Shown here: one piece after another, positions 12,029 to 25,795 of the stretch
Numbering within the stretch: position 1 is the first letter of the stretch
Layout: each line of letters begins with the position of its first letter
Source: Anticarsia gemmatalis
Taxonomy: Eukaryota; Arthropoda; Insecta; Lepidoptera; Erebidae
Reading direction: 5' to 3'
DNA: 64,000 nucleotides
NCBI RefSeq assembly: GCF_050436995.1
Contig: NC_134749.1
Location: 13,162,001 to 13,226,000 of the forward strand
The notes under the pieces: model-generated
Told to the model about the DNA's origin: nothing
The model's input: only the letters and a program-made list of their open reading frames with translations
The model's database searches: none
Program-made: the position numbers and the translations under genes

Positions 12029-14073
12029 CTAGAAAAATATTTGTATGGAAATTATAGACAATGGTATCCTATAGAAGTTATTTTTCTATATTTATGTAAA
12101 TAATAACTCTTGTAGAGAAAATTTCTTTAATGACTCATTTGTTAGTTCCTTGTTTTCTGTAATTATTTCCGTAAAATCGCAGAGTTACACAGGCGCTATA
12201 GCTAATATTCCAACAATGCACATTAATACGACAGAAGCTACCGATATTAAATGTCTTTCATGTAGAAATTACTACTCCAGTAGTCAAATTAATAGATCAA
12301 TTACCATCAAAAGTAGTAATTTTCGTATTCAGTCACATATTTGTTGCAGAATTTAGTTAACAATAATATTGCTGTATCAAAACAGCATCGACTCAAACAA
12401 TAAATTTTGTTTGCACGCAAATATTTAATCTTTGTGCGAAACTAAATATATAGAAATGAACCTACGACCCTTGGTTGCGTAGCATTGCGGTGACCATCTT
12501 AACCACAGCGTTATCAGCGCTATAATCGTCATTAAACTACGACATTATTAAAATATACTTTAATGATTTGCTACTTTCCATTTCAGATTTGAACCAAATG
12601 TTTTCCATCATAATCCATGGAGACTTATTGTTATTGTACAAAATTCATTCGGAAAGAGTAACGACAATATTAAAATAAAATGTTATGAAAATAAAACGAA
12701 ACATTGTTTGAGCAGTTGAATAAATATTAATGTATCAAACACAACTTTATTAAGTCCACTATTTGAATAGTTACGCTGTTCATTTTTATGAACATAATTT
12801 GTTTTATTTTAACTGTTTTTGTAGAATGAACCTTACTTTACTTACTTCTACTTTATCATCAAGTCATCCGTAAAATAGAGACCGAATTCTTCAAAAACAT
12901 TTGTTGCTCTATTAAATAAATAATAAAATATTAATATTACAATGAAATTGTTGACTCCTGTATTTACTTTCGACGGTTCTGAGCTCTTTGTTTGAAAAAT
13001 AACGGTTTCGGTGATCACTAAGGCAGATAAAGGAACTATTCTAAAACATCGATTTATCTAAACTAATTTTTAATTCGGTAACACTCTTCATTATATCTCA
13101 AATCTCCAACTGACTACTAGTGTCAAGGGCGAATGCGTACGATTTGAGTGATATTGACAAAAATATTGAAAATGCCTATTGTGATGACGAAAAGAATTGG
13201 TGCGTAGCTATGTGTCAATAAACATTTATTCGAAGTTCTTGAAGTACATACGTGATATCGAGAGTCTACGCAAAGGATGGGCTATAAAAGCTGTTGGGCA
13301 TTGTGTGTATTTTTATTTACTTTCAAATTCTCAATTATTGCAAGTAAATTAATTCGAGCAAATGAATTCTTCCAGGCGTATATAGTCGTATAAAGGAAAA
13401 GTAGAAAATAAACAGTACAGCAATTTATTTTATCATAATTTATTAATCAATAAATATTACATTCTAATGTATACAATAATTAGTGTTAAACCTATCCTAT
13501 CAAATATAAATATTTTTCACCCCTTCGCTTGCAAGGGGTGCTTTGATCAGTTTTCCATATAGAAATGTCGTTAGGGCTTCATAGTGGTTCGTAATAGCTT
13601 TCCTGAACGGTTCCGTCGTTCTTTTTTAATTTTTATCATCGAGGGTGATGGGATACAAGCAATCTCGTTAGCCCTCATCGGATACATGGGTTAGTTTGGT
13701 TGGTAAAACAATGGGATTCGAACCCAAAACTTCTCGATTTTAATGCTCTTTTCATCGTCTTATTTAACTTGGTAGTGTGTACTAACCTAGCATAAACGAA
13801 TAGACAAATGTTAATCTCTAATAAAATACAAATTGAATGTTACAGTGGCTTTTGATTTAGGTTTTCGTCGTTGAGTGGCGTTGTTCCATGAGCTTCGTAC
13901 TGAAATGGTTGAAATGATCAACTTGACTGTGACATTGCACCCATCCAAACGTTGCACTACATGTGTGCACTGAAACTTTACATACGATAACTTTTAAGGT
14001 TTACCTACACACTTATGATAGCCTGATCGGCATTTTCTTTTATTCTTCTATAACGATGATTTTGTTAGCGTCG
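12029..14073. other. Spacer between gene 2 promoter and gene 3 end
   Basis: Promoter side of gene 2, AT-rich DNA, a CACCCCTT/AAGGGGTG hairpin at 13518-13540 and a lone box B-like GGTTCGAATCCC (minus) near 13711. No gene seen. Confidence 0.5.
14039..14044 (-). promoter_or_regulatory. Poly(A) signal of gene 3
   Basis: AATAAA on the minus strand, 30 nt beyond the gene 3 TAG stop at 14074. It predicts a very short 3' UTR. Confidence 0.55.
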
Positions 14074-17000
14074 CTAATGTGACTTGGAACCATTGCAGGA
14101 GCTATCTCGCCATGCTTCAATGTCAATCTGCGGTATGTTTTTACAGCTTGTCATTTCGTTTCTGTAAAATATTGTGTGATTAATGGCCTTTGTCATAAAA
14201 AAATTGGCATCAAAATTATTTATTCAGTGGTGTAAAACTAGACACAATGTAATTTGGGAATATAATTTATGATTAAGATATTAAAATTTAGATTGGTTTT
14301 TGTGATAAGTTTTGCTAAGTAAAACATAGCAAAACGATTTCTGTACCGGTTTTATAATTTCTACACCATATTCAAGTAATGTATGTCGTGAAGACATAGA
14401 AGTATAATGAGACTCCCATAAAATTTTATGCAAAAGTATAATTTGTCCGGATTCGAACCTGGTATACGCCATACATTGTTCCATGATGATATCATAGTCC
14501 GTAATCATTTCATATTTGTTATTGTTATACAAAACCTATATTATGGTATATTATAGTCAATAATACGGAAATAAACAATGACAATACAAAACATTACAGA
14601 CCTGGGACCTATTCTTCTGAATGCGTGAGGTTGTATCTGCGACACTCCGTCGCCGACAGCGCAAAGAACACTAGCGATCGACGATTTACGCACTTCGTAT
14701 AGTTGTTCTGTGAATAGGAAAAAGTGTATTTATTATGTACAGAAGTCAACGCAGGTAGAAAACAACGGCTGGTTACTGGTTGCCAGGATTTAACAAAGTA
14801 AGATTCGGAAATTTTATTAGAACTAGTATAATGTAGACATATTTTACCTATTTTCCATTAGACTTATATTTTTATAAATCGCTTTGCTTTTGTAAGGAAA
14901 GTTTGAAAAATCTAGTGTGAGTGAAAAGGTCTGAACGCAAAACCAAGCTTTCTTATTATCTTTGTGCATCTTTTTTCTACGAATAGCTACTGTTAATATT
15001 AAAAGTTTCAAAAATCATCAGGTAGGTAATGATAAATATTGCAAATTATACATGAGTTGATTGATCAGCTATGTTTGTGATTAGTGGTGTCTTGAGAAAA
15101 TAAATCCTCTATAGCACAAGAAAAATGGTGTCTACTTACCTATACTAAAAGCATGTGGTCTATTCCGTCTTTCATACCAATGTCTATCCGATTTCATATA
15201 CCGCAGCAACTGATCAGTCACAATACAATAGAAGGTATGTGGAACTCTTCCTCCTTTCACTGAAGTCTCAGACCATATAGCTGCTAGAAGATCTATGTCC
15301 TCAACATCATCGTATAGTTCCGATAATTTTTCAAGCATCTGCAAAACAAATTTGAACTTTATCCCATCACTAGCTGACCCGCGAAACTTCGCTTGCGTCC
15401 CATAGAGAATGGGTCAAATTTTTCCCCGTTTTTTGAACATTTTCTACTGGTACTCTGCTCCTACTGGTCGAAGCGTGATGATATATAGCCTATAACCTTC
15501 CTCGATAAATGGGCTATCTAACTCTGAAAAATTTTTTCAAATCGGATCAGTAGTTTCTGAGATTAGCGCGTTCAAACAAACAAACAAACAAACAAACTCT
15601 TCAGCTTTATAATATTAGTATAGATAGATAGGGCTCAAAATCTAATTTTGGATTAAGACATTACTTATTACGTTTTTCAATCAGTGAAAGTTACTTACCT
15701 CAGGTTCAAAGAAGTCTTTTAAGTCTTCAAATGTTTTGATATCTTTTCCAAAACAATGTTTTAAGTATTTGGTATATGGTTGCAAGAAAAGTAGCCTGTC
15801 CTTAGCAAGGTCGCTTGATGCTACGTCTTGGGCTCTTTGTACTGGACCGATTGTTCTTTCTGCTAGCTGTAACATTTTAAAGTTTAACTCTTAAAGTTCT
15901 CGTGGATAAGTAATGTAAGATAGATGAAAATTCGGTCTATGTTGTACATTATATATGATCTATTCTAGTAAAGATTTGGTAGCATGTGCATCGCTCTATT
16001 CACATCAAGATTTATTTACTAAGGAATTTCTCATATCCCATAATCCCAGTCTTCCTTTGCATTTTTAACATAAATTATTATAACTCCACAAGATCTAAAA
16101 TTATTTGAGTTACAACTCTTAATCTTCTGCGTTGAAAGCCAATTATTATTATTGTATCACCTGGTCTGTGTTAGTGTCTTGTAAAAGTGATTATTTTATT
16201 GTAGTTGTAAATGTTTACTTACGTCAGGATCTATATTGTGGTCATCAATCTTAGCACTTGGTTGTCTGAAGCTGCCTTGGGTGATGTACTCTAAATTATT
16301 GTCCACAGCTAAGTAACCAGTCCTTAACATGATATCTACTCCCCGAACTTGTTTGATAAAGGTGCCGTTAGGATGGTACATTCTGGAAGTATTTTTTTAC
16401 AATTACAGTTTTTTTTAATTATGCGTTGTCTTGACCAGTATTTAAACCAAGTCGTTTTTGTACGTACGTAAGATACATACGCTTAAAAATCTTTGCTATT
16501 TGACATCTGATAATTTTATAAACTTGCGTGATTTTAATAACAGGGAAATACATTGAAAGAATGTAATTAATTATAATTATGTACCATAATTTTTGGTCCA
16601 GCAGTCAAACTGCGTCGGTAGTTTTGTGGGACTATTAAATAACTGTGATACAAAATTGTTATAACACATACTTGGTAATGGTTTCTGCTGCAGTGTGTAG
16701 CCATCGGAGAGCAATAGGAAATTCAATAGATATCTCCGGTTTGAAAGATGGGTCGTAAATATCTCTGAAGCCGAAATCATACGATTGGGATATTACTCCA
16801 GCATTTACTAGATTGTCGTAACCTGCAATAAAAAAAAGATTAAAGACCTTTTAACTATTGTTTGATTATGATGTGTGACGTCATCACAAAAAATGACGTA
16901 GCGAAAGAAAGAAATGGACACCTAAGAAATAAATTACTGAAAAATAATTATTGATCTATAATTTTGAATCACAAGTACATAAGCTGCGTCTTTTCAAACG

Positions 17001-20000
17001 ATGAAAAAAAATAACTGGTTTCTTACCCATCATCAAAGGCAACAATTCATAATACAGTATTTGGTTCACAACAGCTATATTGATGTCTCTTGCTGTATAA
17101 AACAGTTTTTCATCATTCCAGCAAGGATTCACTTCGGCTAGTCTGTCTGCTATGTAATTATGATACCTCCAAAACCAGATAGACATTAGATTTATTGACA
17201 TTAATGTGTTCATTTCGTCAGCAGCTAAAAAAGAATAAAGTTGACGTTATGTACACCGTATAAAATCTGCTCCGGTTCGTTGAGATATATAAGTTAAAGT
17301 TTTTCATTGACCAAACATGACGTCATGGCCCGCTATGTCATGCAATGCCATTATGCCTGCGCGGCTAAGAAGCTGTGTCTAATATACAGAACTTAAGCAA
17401 AATCATCATCATAATCACAGCTTTTCTAACCACCACCAAGGCGTAAGCTTTTTTTCATTTACGCCAGGCATTTCATTCCGAAAAATGAGAAATATAAAAG
17501 CAATCATTATAAAACTTACGTGTTTTATGACACCTAGTCTCACGAGGTCTTTGATTCAGTAGACAAATGCCACGATTGGTCTTCTCACTTGGAGGCCATG
17601 TTATACCGTCTTCTACTTCAACGTTTAGAAGACCACCCTTGAGAGAGCGACTTGGGTTACCAAGGTTACCGTATATTGTTGATAAATCTACTAGAGGTGT
17701 AGCAGTAAGTATCTGAAACGAAATCATTGGTCTTTAGTTCAGAACACAATAAAACGCGATATTAAAAGTATCTACCGAATAAAAAAACGCTCTTCCTTAC
17801 GTAAAGCCGTATTTTTTGACAAAAAATTAAAAAATAAGCGATTGTCTTCCGTTTCGTTTATCGACAACCGGCTAGCTATTGAGAATATTTTATGGAAATT
17901 TAACTCAAATGGGCCCCGTAGCAACTATTTTGCAGTAACTTACATTTTTAATGTCAAACTCTTGATACTTGATATTAACTGTAGAGAAATGCGCTACCGT
18001 GCACGTAAAACATAAGAATGCACATATGAATTTATCGTTGTGGCTTTGTAACGGATTCACGTACATTTATTATAAACACAAAACAAATTAGTCATTCAAT
18101 CTTAATTCAGTAATTATCTAGATGCGAGCCGACAGTAGAAAAGCGAACGACTTTAAAACCTCTACAAACTGTAATAAATAGTACAATTTTATCAAAATTA
18201 ACAGATATTAATCTTTATAATGATGTTGATGTTATCTATACATTGTTTCCCACTAATTCACGTTATTTAATTTTTTACTCGCCTTGTTTATTAGCAAAAC
18301 ATATGTAATTTATTCGTATCGCTATTTTTATTATAATTTGTCTGACTTATAAAACAACCGTTTAGCAGGAAGTTTCGTGTTTTAATTCAAATTGTTCCTG
18401 TTTTTAGCAATAGCCAAGGCTCTAATGATTTTTTTTTTTGCTTTAAGCAACATTTTAGTACTATAGATCATTAATTAACGCTGTTATCCGTGTCTTTGCC
18501 TCAGCGCCTCTATCACTAAACCTGAGGATTGGGGAAATTACTCCACGGAAACCTAACAGATATTTTCCTGGCCCAATATTCAAGGCAAGCAAACGCCCCT
18601 ACACCGGGAGAAAACCCTTAATCATCGGCGAAAAGGTAAAGGACTATTAAATTTAAAAACCAATTTTTTCACCAAATAAAAACATATGTGAGTAAAATGA
18701 ACATGCACAAATATTTAATCTGTACTAACCCTTTCAGGTTTAGTCCCTTTCTTCCGGCATCCATTAGACTGGAAGGTCATTGGCTTCGTCAGATTAAAGC
18801 ACCTGATACCACTGAACTGGTGAACTGGATCATCTGCTGGCACTTCTATGGGAGCGCACATGTCTTTGTTTCGATTTCCAGGATTGCAGCATCCTGGGGT
18901 CCACATTACGTAGTTTACTGGAAGGAGAAGATCAAATTAAAAGATATTAAGAAGTTATGTTATATACACATAACGTAGCAGTGATGACCGAGTGTTATAA
19001 GTTAGTACCTCCCACGCAAGTGGTTGCAGGTTCGAACCCGAGGCACACACCATGACTTTTCAAAGTTATGTGTGTATTAAAAATAATTATCACTTACTTT
19101 TACGGTGAAGGAAAACATCGTGATGGAACCTTGCATGCCTGAGAAATCTTGAGAATAGTTCTTGAAGATATGCAAAGTCTCTTTCCTCATTACGGGAGGA
19201 GACCCTTGCCCAGCAGTGGGACATTCACGGGTTAAATTTATCACGTTACCTGATTTACCGAAAGACCAATAAACCATGATGTGTTACTAATAAAAAAATA
19301 TACTCGTTTTGGAGAACTGCAGTGTATACGTTGTTAAGATTTTTCCTTAAGCATTAAAGCGAAATGCAAACTTGCTGTTTACGCAAAAAACAATTCTTCG
19401 AAAATGACGAGTCAGTATCTTATTATTAATATTAAGAATAATAACTATCAAAACAATATCCTAAAAAACTGCTTATAAAAAATGTTGTAGTTTTTAATTT
19501 CCTTGCCAACCAGTTTCTGAGAAATCGGGGAAACACATAATACATACAAGCTAAAAAAATCGCATTGTAAAAAAATCCTTCTCCATTTAGAAAGTTGGAT
19601 ATTAAAGTTCGTTTCCAGCGTCATTAATACATGAACTGATTTTAACTTACCAGTATCATGAAGGTTAGAAACATCAGATGCTATGAACACCAAGAAATGA
19701 GAACTCAACATAGTCAACGTTTGATCAGGTACTCGAGCGTTTGCCAAAAGACTTGTTCTTAGTTTTCTGATGAGAGGCAAAGGTTTACCCGATTTAGAGC
19801 TTCTAGGAACGAAATCTGAAAATATTTTTACGGCATTCTAAGAAAATATCAAGAAAATATTTTTATGTTCTGCAGAATGAGGCTATGATAATGGTAAAGT
19901 GAGGAGAATGTATACGAAAGGTTCACCTAATCACCAAATAAAGCTAGTAACCACACAAGGAACCGAACTCCAGGTAAACGAATTGAGCATCTTTTTATTC

Positions 20001-20851
20001 ACTACAGTACTTAAGTACAGAATTTTTTACCAAAATAACATTTTTTTTATAAATTACATAGTCTATTATTTCAACTGGGTCAACATTTTTGAGAACAATA
20101 TTTGTCTTAAGCCCAGAGTCATCAGTCCAGATTGTAAGTAAAAATATACGGGATTCTTATTCTGTGCAAGAGAATTAAAGAGTTTTCACCTTTTCCGTCA
20201 TGTTCAAAAGCAGGTGGCAGTATTCTGTATGTAGGTGTATGGGGAGCTCCGCTTGTTGGTTGATACAGGTTATTACAAGAACCGTCCAGTCGTCTCCATT
20301 CTTGAGGATCACAGGGCAGTATTTCAGATACACACCAGCTGAAAAATAAGAGGCATGACAGGTAAAATCTATCGTGCCATTTCTGACCAGCGTCACACAA
20401 CTGATGCGGAATACTTATTTGATTTGCATTCTAGAAGTCACATTCGTTAGGTATTAACTTTTTTATTCAATTCAAAACCTATGGAAAAGGGTGAGATGAC
20501 TTTTTCAGAATTATCAACTCAAAGTTTATCAGATACGCTTCCACTGGCAAAGCATGGAACCGAATTACATGAAGATAGATTACCCAGCATAAACATAAGC
20601 TACTATTTTTAATTTAAAAACCCTTCCACTAGTGGCGACTCAGGCATAAACTTGTTACTTTAAACTGTATGAAATGTCTTAACATCTATGCAAACAGAAA
20701 TATGAATTATGTAATCTACTTACAAAGTAGTATTAGCCTTCACATGTTGATAATATTCTTCACTGCCAATAGGAGTTCCTTTATACGAATCATAAAATTC
20801 CCCATATACTACACACACATGAAAAAACACCAATAAATAAATCATATTCAT
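14074..20851 (-). CDS. Secreted animal haem-peroxidase family protein (gene 3)
   Basis: Complete 12-exon gene, in transcript order: 20851-20724, 20338-20190, 19815-19651, 18917-18730, 17712-17520, 17224-17027, 16822-16672, 16382-16223, 15866-15699, 15338-15140, 14707-14602 and 14161-14074, coding for 630 residues. Exon sizes and phases match gene 2 almost exon for exon (165, 168, 199 and 106 nt are identical). It has a signal peptide (about residues 1-17), RRLDGSCNN, distal His145 in SNLHDT, CC at the start of the fourth-exon block, PLVDLSTIYGN, WRYHN at 294-297, proximal His383 in LRWLHTA, and SDRHWYERRNRP. The first ATG after a TATA and initiator pair was chosen. The exon-11 donor is a weak GTCTGT, supported by the 106-nt length shared with genes 1 and 2. 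Distal active-site residues are changed as in gene 2. Its third intron carries a SINE. Confidence 0.92.
15369..15625 (+). mobile_element. LINE 3' end in gene 3 intron
   Basis: Starts CTAGCTGACCCGCGAAACTT, contains ACTCTGCTCCTACTGGTCG, an (AAAC)n run at 15573-15597, and ends CTTTATAATATTAGTATAGAT. The same element in reverse is at 22109-22340. This is a non-LTR retrotransposon 3' end frequent in Lepidoptera (CR1/Zenon-like by memory). Confidence 0.7.
17835..17997. mobile_element. MITE family A, copy 4 (gene 3 intron)
   Basis: AACCGGCTAGCTATTGAGAA block and GTAGAGAAATGCGCTAC end; the core is diverged. Lies between gene 3 exons 4 and 5. Confidence 0.65.
18977..19235 (+). mobile_element. tRNA-derived SINE, type 2, in gene 3 intron
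   Basis: Has a box A-like GACCGAGTGTTATAAG start, a box B GGTTCGAACCC near 19031, and the body ACGGTGAAGGAAAACATCG, then GACCCTTGCCCAGCAGTGGGAC, all characteristic of a common lepidopteran SINE. It lies in the third intron of gene 3. A second copy is at 26909-27090. Confidence 0.8.
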
Positions 20852-20862
20852 ATTCACAACAA

Positions 20863-20869
20863 CACTGAA
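20863..20869 (-). promoter_or_regulatory. Initiator element of gene 3
   Basis: The minus strand reads TTCAGTG, matching the insect initiator TCAGT; transcription start is predicted at the A at 20866. Its position relative to the TATA box and the first ATG supports the gene 3 start. Confidence 0.6.
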
Positions 20870-20892
20870 TGAATAATATTCTCAAACGTATT

Positions 20893-20900
20893 TATTTATA
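20893..20900 (-). promoter_or_regulatory. TATA box of gene 3
   Basis: The minus strand reads TATAAATA here. An arthropod-type initiator (TTCAGTG) follows with its A at 20866, 34 nt downstream of the first T, which is normal TATA-to-start spacing. The predicted 5' UTR would be only about 15 nt before the ATG at 20851. Confidence 0.7.
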
Positions 20901-22108
20901 TCCAGAAATTGTAGCTTTTTTAGTAAAATTCAAGGTTTTATACGCGTTATTCGTATGACGTATTATGAACAAATGTGGAGCGAAATATTCCGTGGTTTCT
21001 TAAAACGGCTACTCTTGACCCAAACTGACCTAATAGTTAGTTCACACTGAGCGGTTTTGAAGTGCGAACTTTTAAGTAGGTAGTATATTCGTAGGAGTTT
21101 TGAAGAGCGTTAAAACATGCAGTTGTGATGCATAAAAGGATTATATTTCTGAGTTTGAGATTAAAGTACCGTAAATAAGTTCCTTTAAATCCGTTATTGT
21201 ACCACAGCTGGGCAAGGGTCTCCTCCCAAATTGTTCTAGAGGTTGCTCTTTAAGTCCAGTTCTGTGGCCAGCTGTGGGTTACGTTAATTAGTTACGGTTT
21301 GATCCATTGAGAATTCTACCAATATTATGAACAAAAGAGACCGAGACAAATCATCATCCTAATTTTGACACTTGTGGTTTTAACGATATCTCGTAATTGA
21401 TCGTAAAGTTATACCTCGAGTAGAGTTTGAATAAAGAAAAATCAGCTCTTTGTACAAAAGTTTGAAGTAATTCAGAGACAGCCAAATAGACGATCAAGAC
21501 GTCTTGTATGTATTTAAGGGCCTTCAGTGTCATACTTTAAATAAACAATATTGTGGAACTTTAAAGCGAGTTTTTGCGCAAAGCTTAAAATCAGAGATCG
21601 CAATTAATGTGACCATATTTTTTATTACTTACAAATCAAATTCCAAGGTACAGATTTTTTTATCATAACCATATTCAAATACGTAAAAATGCGTAATGGA
21701 TAGTTTAAATACTGGTTAATAAGATTCGAATAAAAAAATTACATAATTATCTCCTTAATTAAGGATTTTAAATTTATATTTTTAAATACTCAAATGTATT
21801 TATTTGTTTTAAATTAATTTTATTTGCAGTGTCAATTCTTATATAAATAAAGATATTAATAAGAATCTTAAGTAATGAGTGCATAATATTTTCATTGAAA
21901 TAATCATAATTTTCCCTGTACATAATATATGAGATTAAATATAAAACTTTATTTATAATATTAAGTAAATTTTAAATCCTAAGCTCAATACGTTATTTCC
22001 ATATTTTGTTAGTATTATAAGTGTCTATTGTTCTCGATATTCATATACCATGACCCTGATTACATTAACTCGCTGTTCAATGTGCGTTCTAAGCAGTACA
22101 CAATCTGT

Positions 22109-22340
22109 ACTAATATTATAAAGCTGAAGTTTGTTTGTTTGAACGCGCTAATCTCAGAAATTACTAGACCGATTTGAAAAATTATTTCAGTGTTAGATAG
22201 CCCATTTCTCGAGAAAGGCTATAGGCTATATGTCATCACGCTTCGACCAATAGGAGCAGAGTATCAGTAAAAATGTTACAAAGACGGGGAAAATTACGAC
22301 TCTCTTGTGATGCAAGCAAAGTTGCGCGGGTCAGCTAGTA
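22109..22340 (-). mobile_element. LINE 3' end, reverse copy
   Basis: Reverse complement of the element at 15369-15625, from TAATATTATAAAGCTGAAG to GCGCGGGTCAGCTAGT, with the A/C-rich run reduced to GTTTGTTTG. Confidence 0.7.
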
Positions 22341-22620
22341 AAGAATAAAGCAGTTTGTTTACGCTATTTTTGGAACTTCTTAGTAGTATAAATGGTAGTA
22401 AAAAAATATTTAAAAATATTTTTCCTGTTTGATTCGCAGATATTACAATTTTAAAAACTAAGTAATGTGTAGAAAATAATTATTTTCGATTGCAAATTGC
22501 GGTAAGCGTTAAAGTTAATTTCCATCCAAATCCCATTTGCGGCGTTGATTTGGGGGGGGGGGGGCATATAGCGGGAGATGTGAAGAATTGAATTATGATT
22601 TTAGAATTAATATTTACACC

Positions 22621-22794
22621 AGTAGAGCGATTTTGTACAATTGGTACCATCCTGTATCAAGTGTTTGACATTTCAAATGTACTGCTAAAATAGTTTTCGT
22701 GACGTCCGCTAGAGGCGCTGATCAGATTTTCATACAACATTTTTGATAGCTAGCCGGTTTTCGGAACTCGATAGAAATAGAGAATCGGGCTACT
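22621..22794. mobile_element. MITE family A, copy 5 (reverse)
   Basis: AGTAGAGCGATTTTGTAC start, CTAGAGGCGCTGATCAGATT core in reverse, AGAGAATCGGGCTACT end. Confidence 0.75.
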
Positions 22795-25626
22795 GACATA
22801 GTTCCCAATACCTCTCACTATTTCCTACAACAATGTTCACCATTTCTAACAATTATTCTAGTTTTTTTATGATAATCATGACAATAAAAAAATATTTACG
22901 AGTCTTAAGGGAAATAGGTACAACTATAATTGTATGGTAATTTAAAAATAAGACACACAAGTATTTAGAGCCTACTTTATTTAAAATTTAAAGACAGTAA
23001 CACATCGTGAGAAATCTTTATCAAGAACGAGAATAAGGATTTTAAAGTGATATTATTAACATCGGATGTCGAAGTAAGAAACATTTTGATACAATCAAAG
23101 TTAAACCATATTATTATGGAAGTTTTTATATTATAATATATAATTTAATACTAACTAATTTTCACCACTCCACTCGTGTGCAATTTGTACAAAAAATGTA
23201 TATGTCCTGAATGAAAAAAAAAATGTATGCTATAATGTTTGACTCTCGTTCGATTCACATACAAAATTATACATATGTGTATTGGTTCAATGATTACTAT
23301 CGAAGCGAAGTAATAGACGAACAAACTTCTGAATTTATTTTACTAATATTATTAAGGAATAAGAATTATTCGAGAAACCGACACGATCAGCTTGCAACCA
23401 TAGCCAGAGCAACTTGGCCTAAAATAGTATCAATATTTTCTTCCAAATTGCAATGGCCAATAACATTCAAAAGTTACGTAAAATAATGCTTAAACATGTC
23501 TCCTTCAATATTTTCCTTCACCGTTAAAGAAAATCATAAGTCAGATATAAAGAAAGTTATGAAAGTCAGACGCTCCACACTTTTCTACGTCACAAGTTCT
23601 TTGTAGTTTAATATTTGCATGATATTGCGTTTCAGAGAGGCTCGCAATATTCCTTCCTTTTACCCACTCTTGTGTGATTCGTTCGAGTGTCTCTAAGAAA
23701 ACAATATTTACTTGTTTGTTCAATAGTCTTTTGTTCCGAACAGCGATTTGCTTCAAGGGTTGTGTTTCAAACAATCCGTGTTTCTATATTTATAGTATCT
23801 ATTTTTATAAGACCGTGTTTATTTTTGTTAAGCAGCGATAGCTGGAGCGAGAGTTCAAAGTCTAGACAGCAGATCGATATATTTTTCGAAGCTATATTAG
23901 AAAAATGACAATAGTTTTAACGCTGAACACAATGGTCGTGTCGTAAGAGAAGTTTGACCTTATACTGTCTTCCTGATGGACATAGTCGTGAAATAGTAGT
24001 TATTGCTTTACTACTACGGCCTGACCAGTAATGTATGTATGTTTATAAAACAATTAAATGTGGCTACTTACCGGTCTTGGGATCAAATCACTGGTCGTAC
24101 CACTTTTGTTGGTATTTTCTCAAATTGTAGTCCTAAACTTAGTTACGTGTCTAATATACATATAGGATATTACTGCCAAAACATGGATATATTTTACATA
24201 CTCGTAAAACTACTAACTTATCCTTTGTTAATCACAGGCATGTTGTTTTTAACAATATAGTTACTGTAAATCGTATCGTATTCACAATCGTACAATCTAA
24301 AAGCTCCCAATACACCCAGTTTGCGGTCCAGTTGTTCGTGGTCGGTTGCAACTGACGTGTTTGCAGTTAATTTTGACCAGTCGGGGGTAGGCACTGACAG
24401 GTTGATAGTCCATCAATTATCACGTTATAACTACGCGTCGTATTCTAATTATAGCAGTAATTGGTTAATGGTTTATTTTGATAGGTTCCTGAAATTTTGA
24501 CTAGATGTTAATCGTCTATCTCTCAGGCGTTTTGGCATGAGTTTGGCGGTCAGTCTTCTTGGTACCTATAATTCCATTTTGTTCAATTTGTCCGCGATGC
24601 CAAGATACTGAATGATAATTAATACAACCTAACTTTACATTTTTTTGTCCAATCTTCAAAAAACTAGATTTTTTTGTGTAGACGAAGTTTCATAGCACTG
24701 AATAATAGTATTTTTTTCAAAATAAATAATTTCGTAGAAGTTTCTTAAAAAATGAAAATAATTCAATTTATTCTAGTCATTCTTAAACTTTTGTTTCTTT
24801 TTCGTGCGTCACTGCGGTTCAAAATAATTCCAAACTTTAAGTTTTTACGTCAACTAAATTACTTGGAAACAAGTTTGTGATTTAAAAGAAGCAAAAAGGA
24901 AAATATCTACAGAATTCTCAGGCATTATGTAACAGTTCAAAATTTAGACAAACTAAACAATTTTAACCAAACTACCATTTAAAAAGATTTCAAGTTTGGA
25001 ATCAGTTCTACTGACCAGTAGCTGATTTTGTATAATAAAGACTGATATTTTCTTTCTCTGAGACTCTCCCCTGCTTATTTCAATAAGACAAATTACTTTC
25101 TAGCATTCCTTAAAGCAACACACCAGATCTAAATATACAATCAACTAGATTCAGTCAAATGAAAGTTGGATTAAATTATGATTCAAGTAAATTCATATTA
25201 TTATATTCATTTATCATCGTGTTCATATTGCAAAGATAACATCAGTAAAGCTTAAAACCAAACCTTAAACACCACCCTGTACGCAAAAATGTTTGATGTA
25301 AAGTGACGTGGATAGCCAGTGTAGCCACTAAAGGTGAGTAAGCAACCCTTTCACCGGCCCTTGAACAATGCAAGTGACGCCTACAGTTAATTACAGTAAC
25401 AAACTGCTGGACACGTGCTACTCGTTATGTTCGCATGAGTGCTGGTGTGAGACAAGAGGGACGGCGATTTGGGGAAAAAACCACCTTTTTATTTTTTGTT
25501 TTATAGTAGATTTTATTAAATAAATAAAATAAAATAAATCAAGCTTGCCAAATTAGTGTTCTATTAAAAATATTTTTATAGACTTTTGTCATCACAATTT
25601 TTTCTTAATACTTACGCCCACTACTA

Positions 25627-25795
25627 TAGCTCGATTCTCTACAGTCGGTATAATCGAGTATTGAAAGTTTGAAATTATAAATGTACTGCCAAATTAGTTT
25701 TTTCGGAGCCTGGTAGAGGCGCTAAACAGATTTTCGTGTAAAATTTTTCGATAGCCGGTTGTCAGTAGTCGATAGTAGTAGAGAATCGAGCTACT
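25627..25795. mobile_element. MITE family A, copy 6 (reverse, best ends)
   Basis: TAGCTCGATTCTCTAC at the left and GTAGAGAATCGAGCTACT at the right show the terminal inverted repeat most clearly. Confidence 0.8.

Noticed and set aside
18730..18912. Alternative, shorter acceptor for gene 3 exon 4 at CCCCAG|GATG
   Set aside because: The upstream acceptor CTTCTCCTTCCAG (exon from 18917) is far stronger, keeps frame and restores the length seen in gene 2.
22552..22564. G-run as a G-quadruplex
   Set aside because: A single uninterrupted run of about 13 G without spaced tracts; more likely a simple-sequence expansion.
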